Shown here: in pieces, positions 6,814 to 8,396 of the stretch
Layout: each line of letters opens with the position of its first letter
Position numbering within the stretch: the stretch's first letter is position 1
Assembly: GCA_005799205.1 (NCBI GenBank)
Contig: SYHM01000213.1
Span: forward strand, 1-8,396
Direction: 5' to 3'
DNA: 8,396 nt
DNA from: Planctomycetia bacterium
GTDB lineage: Bacteria > Planctomycetota > Phycisphaerae > Phycisphaerales > SM1A02
Translations under genes and position numbers: made by a program
The notes under the pieces: generated by a model
The model's input: only the letters and a program-made list of their open reading frames with translations
Databases searched by the model: none
What the model was told of the DNA's origin: nothing

Positions 6814-8007
6814 TCAGGCAACGCCTGACAGTGCCGTCGCACACGAGCACGCTGCCCCTGCACACCCAGTCCGCTGCGCCATCGGCAGATAGGTCAGCCC
6901 ATGTGGACCGGTGTAGTCGGCATGGGGCCGAATGAGTTTGTTCGCAGCGAGCTGCTCGATGCAGTGACCTGTCCAACCAGCCATACGGCTGGCCGCGAAC
7001 ATGCAGGTGAAGAGGTCGAGATCGAGGCCCAGTGAGTAGTAGGTGGTCGCCGAATAGAAGTCGACGTTCGGAAAGATCCCCTTCTCGATGATGTTCGGCT
7101 GCGCGAGGACGATTTCCTCGATTCGCCTCGTCATTTCATAGAGCGGAAGATTGCCAGTGTCCGCAGCAACCTGCTTCGCAAAGGTCTTGAGATATGTTGC
7201 GCGCGGGTCGTACGCCTTGTAAACCCGGTGCCCGAATCCCATGATTCGTTCCTTCCGTGCGAGTTTGCTGGTGATGTACTGGTCGACTTTCGACAAATCG
7301 CCGATGTCAAGAAGCATCTCCATTACTTCTTGGTTCGCCCCTCCATGCAGCGGACCTTTCAGCGTGCCAACGGCCGTGGTCGCTGCCGAGTAGAGGTCAC
7401 TCTGCGTTGCGATCGTCACTCGCGCGGCGAATGTCGATGCATTGAGACCATGATCAGCGTGCAGCACGAGGCACACATCAAGTGCGCGCGTCATCGCCTC
7501 GGTCGGCTTCGCGCCCGTCAGCATCCACAGAAAATTCCCCGCGAGTGAGAGCGTGGAGTCGGGGGCCACCAACGCCTTTCCTTTGCGGTGGCGATCGAAA
7601 AGGGCCACGAGTGATGCGGTCTTCGCGACGAGGCGTAACGACTTGCGTCGATTTGCGGCTGGCGACGGATCATCCGCCTCGCGATCGAAGTGAGCGAGCG
7701 CCGAGACAAGTGTCCGAAGCGCATCCATCGGAGCAGCCGTTCGCGGGATTGCTCGCACCACATCAAGCATTCGTGGGTCTACATCGAACTGACTCTGCAA
7801 CTCCTTCGTGAACCCCGCAAGTTCGTTCTGTGTTGGAAGAGTTCCATTCCACAACAGCCATGTTGTCTCTTCAAACGTCGAGTTGCGCGCAAGCGAATCG
7901 ATGTCGTACCCGACATACTCGAGGACGCCCTTGCTTCCATCGATGTACGAGAGTTTCGTGTCAGCGGCGATTGTGTTTCCAAGACCTTTATCAACAGTCA
8001 GCGACAT
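6814..8007 (-). CDS. Citrate synthase (short CitZ-like form)
   Basis: A 397-residue cytoplasmic enzyme that condenses acetyl-CoA with oxaloacetate to citrate, the entry step of the TCA cycle. It has the compact form without the extra N-terminal domain of the E. coli type. Signature segments are present in order: 'LHADHGLNAST' (182-192, His186), 'GPLHGGANQ' (218-226, His221), 'GFGHRVYKAYDPRA' (257-270, catalytic His260), 'FPNVDFYSA' (312-320, catalytic Asp316) and 'ASRMAGW' (339-345, Arg341). The ATG at 8007 follows GGAG 4 nt upstream and gives a normal N-terminus ('KGLGNTIAADTKLSYIDG...'). A 2-methylcitrate synthase cannot be excluded from the sequence alone, but no propionate-pathway gene (prpB/prpD type) is beside it. 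The enzyme core appears to end near residue 379, and the remaining ~18 residues, with three cysteines (382, 387, 389), are an unusual extension. It is convergent with the propeller gene and divergent from the rhomboid gene, so it is probably a single-gene transcript. Confidence 0.93.
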   Translation of the reverse strand: MSLTVDKGLGNTIAADTKLSYIDGSKGVLEYVGYDIDSLARNSTFEETTWLLWNGTLPTQNELAGFTKELQSQFDVDPRMLDVVRAIPRTAAPMDALRTLVSALAHFDREADDPSPAANRRKSLRLVAKTASLVALFDRHRKGKALVAPDSTLSLAGNFLWMLTGAKPTEAMTRALDVCLVLHADHGLNASTFAARVTIATQSDLYSAATTAVGTLKGPLHGGANQEVMEMLLDIGDLSKVDQYITSKLARKERIMGFGHRVYKAYDPRATYLKTFAKQVAADTGNLPLYEMTRRIEEIVLAQPNIIEKGIFPNVDFYSATTYYSLGLDLDLFTCMFAASRMAGWTGHCIEQLAANKLIRPHADYTGPHGLTYLPMAQRTGCAGAACSCATALSGVA

Positions 8008-8011
8008 AGAA

Positions 8012-8016
8012 CTCCT
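8012..8016 (-). promoter_or_regulatory. Ribosome binding site for citrate synthase
   Basis: AGGAG on the minus strand, 4 nt from the ATG at 8007. The spacing is short but acceptable. It lies inside the 24-bp gap shared with the divergent rhomboid gene. Confidence 0.55.
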
Positions 8017-8021
8017 ATCCT

Positions 8022-8027
8022 AGGGGG
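8022..8027 (+). promoter_or_regulatory. Possible ribosome binding site for the rhomboid gene
   Basis: AGGGGG, 4 nt before the ATG at 8032. It is an imperfect match but purine-rich and at a usable distance, and it supports this start for the truncated gene. Confidence 0.35.
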
Positions 8028-8031
8028 CAAG

Positions 8032-8396
8032 ATGATACCGCTCGGGACCGACCGACTCTCGAAAAAGACACCAATCACGACCGTTTCGCTGATCGTTCTG
8101 AATGTGCTCATCTTTCTTGTGACCTCGCTCGGGGTGAATGCCGGTTCCGCACTGGCGGCAGCGATGATGGATGCGGGAGTGTTCCAGCCTGGACTCAGAC
8201 CCCTGCTCGCTCAACCCTGGACCCTCGTCAGTTATGCCTTTTTGCACGATCCGAGCGGATTGAGTCACGTCGCATTCAACATGCTCTTTCTGTGGGTCTT
8301 TGGAGGAGCAGTCGAAGGCAGACTCGGGTCGTGGTGGTTCGCGCTCTTTTACCTATCGGGCGCGATGGTCGCCGCGCTCGGGGAGTGGCTGATCGA
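8032..8396 (+). CDS. Rhomboid-family intramembrane protein, N-terminal part, partial
   Basis: An ATG at 8032 opens a frame that runs off the window end, giving 121 residues. After a short positively charged N-terminus, 'KKTPITTVSLIVLNVLIFLVTS' (11-32) starts the first membrane helix. Then come 'QPWTLVSYAFLHD' (61-73) and 'LSHVAFNMLFLWVFGGAVEGRLG' spread over 77-99, the rhomboid signature around helix 2 with the H-x-x-x-N pair (His79, Asn83) that helps form the oxyanion hole. A third hydrophobic helix follows (101-118). Rhomboids are membrane serine proteases that cut other membrane proteins, but the catalytic Ser (GxSG) and His lie beyond the window, so activity cannot be judged; an inactive homologue remains possible. 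The start is only 24 bp from that of citrate synthase on the opposite strand. Confidence 0.85.
   Translation, partial: MIPLGTDRLSKKTPITTVSLIVLNVLIFLVTSLGVNAGSALAAAMMDAGVFQPGLRPLLAQPWTLVSYAFLHDPSGLSHVAFNMLFLWVFGGAVEGRLGSWWFALFYLSGAMVAALGEWLI

Noticed and set aside
6814..6873. A frameshift as the cause of the odd citrate synthase C-terminus.
   Set aside because: The core is complete through its last conserved segment, and no better-matching continuation is apparent in the other frames before the hairpin. An in-frame extension is the simpler reading.
1..8396. Mobile element, CRISPR array, tRNA/rRNA gene, riboswitch or horizontally acquired island.
   Set aside because: No transposase or integrase motifs, terminal inverted repeats, regularly spaced repeats or RNA-gene signatures were found by eye, and base composition looks even along the window.

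Overview
The window is a gene-dense, GC-rich bacterial chromosome segment (roughly 60% GC by eye). It looks like Planctomycetota, possibly Phycisphaerae or a related lineage. That rests on style: an exported HtrA-like protease with an N-terminal 'KSGRRIEG' small beta domain, a large exported two-repeat protein of a DUF3352-like type, a long FG-GAP repeat protein, and uneven use of Shine-Dalgarno sites. No ribosomal RNA or other marker gene is present, so the assignment is an inference.

Layout. (1) 2-469 (+): C-terminal part of a cyclodeaminase/cyclohydrolase-family (FTCD_C-like) folate enzyme, cut by the window start. It is followed 12 bp later by a membrane-anchored alpha/beta hydrolase (482-1453, +). 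(2) 1398-3239 (-): a 613-residue exported protein whose 3' end overlaps the hydrolase tail-to-tail by 56 bp. Behind it on the same strand is a periplasmic S1C (HtrA/Deg-like) protease without PDZ domains (3327-4328, -). (3) 4389-6773 (+): a secreted FG-GAP/VCBS-type beta-propeller protein, divergent from the protease across a 60-bp gap with a symmetric AT-rich promoter-like core. (4) 6814-8007 (-): citrate synthase, convergent with the propeller protein across a 40-bp gap that holds a perfect hairpin. (5) 8032-8396 (+): the N-terminal part of a rhomboid-family membrane protein, divergent from citrate synthase with only 24 bp between start codons, cut by the window end.

How the genes may work together: the folate enzyme and citrate synthase are ordinary central metabolism. 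The middle of the window (1398-6773) is a block of three exported proteins. The protease and the propeller protein probably share a regulatory region, which hints at a common cell-envelope role, but no substrate or partner can be read from the sequence. I see no mobile element, CRISPR array, tRNA, rRNA or riboswitch, and no strong sign of a new defence or biosynthetic system. The most unusual points are the 2 x 7 blade organisation inferred for the propeller protein, the very compact divergent and convergent gene junctions, and a cysteine-bearing tail on citrate synthase. No stretch of more than 90 bases lacks a gene.
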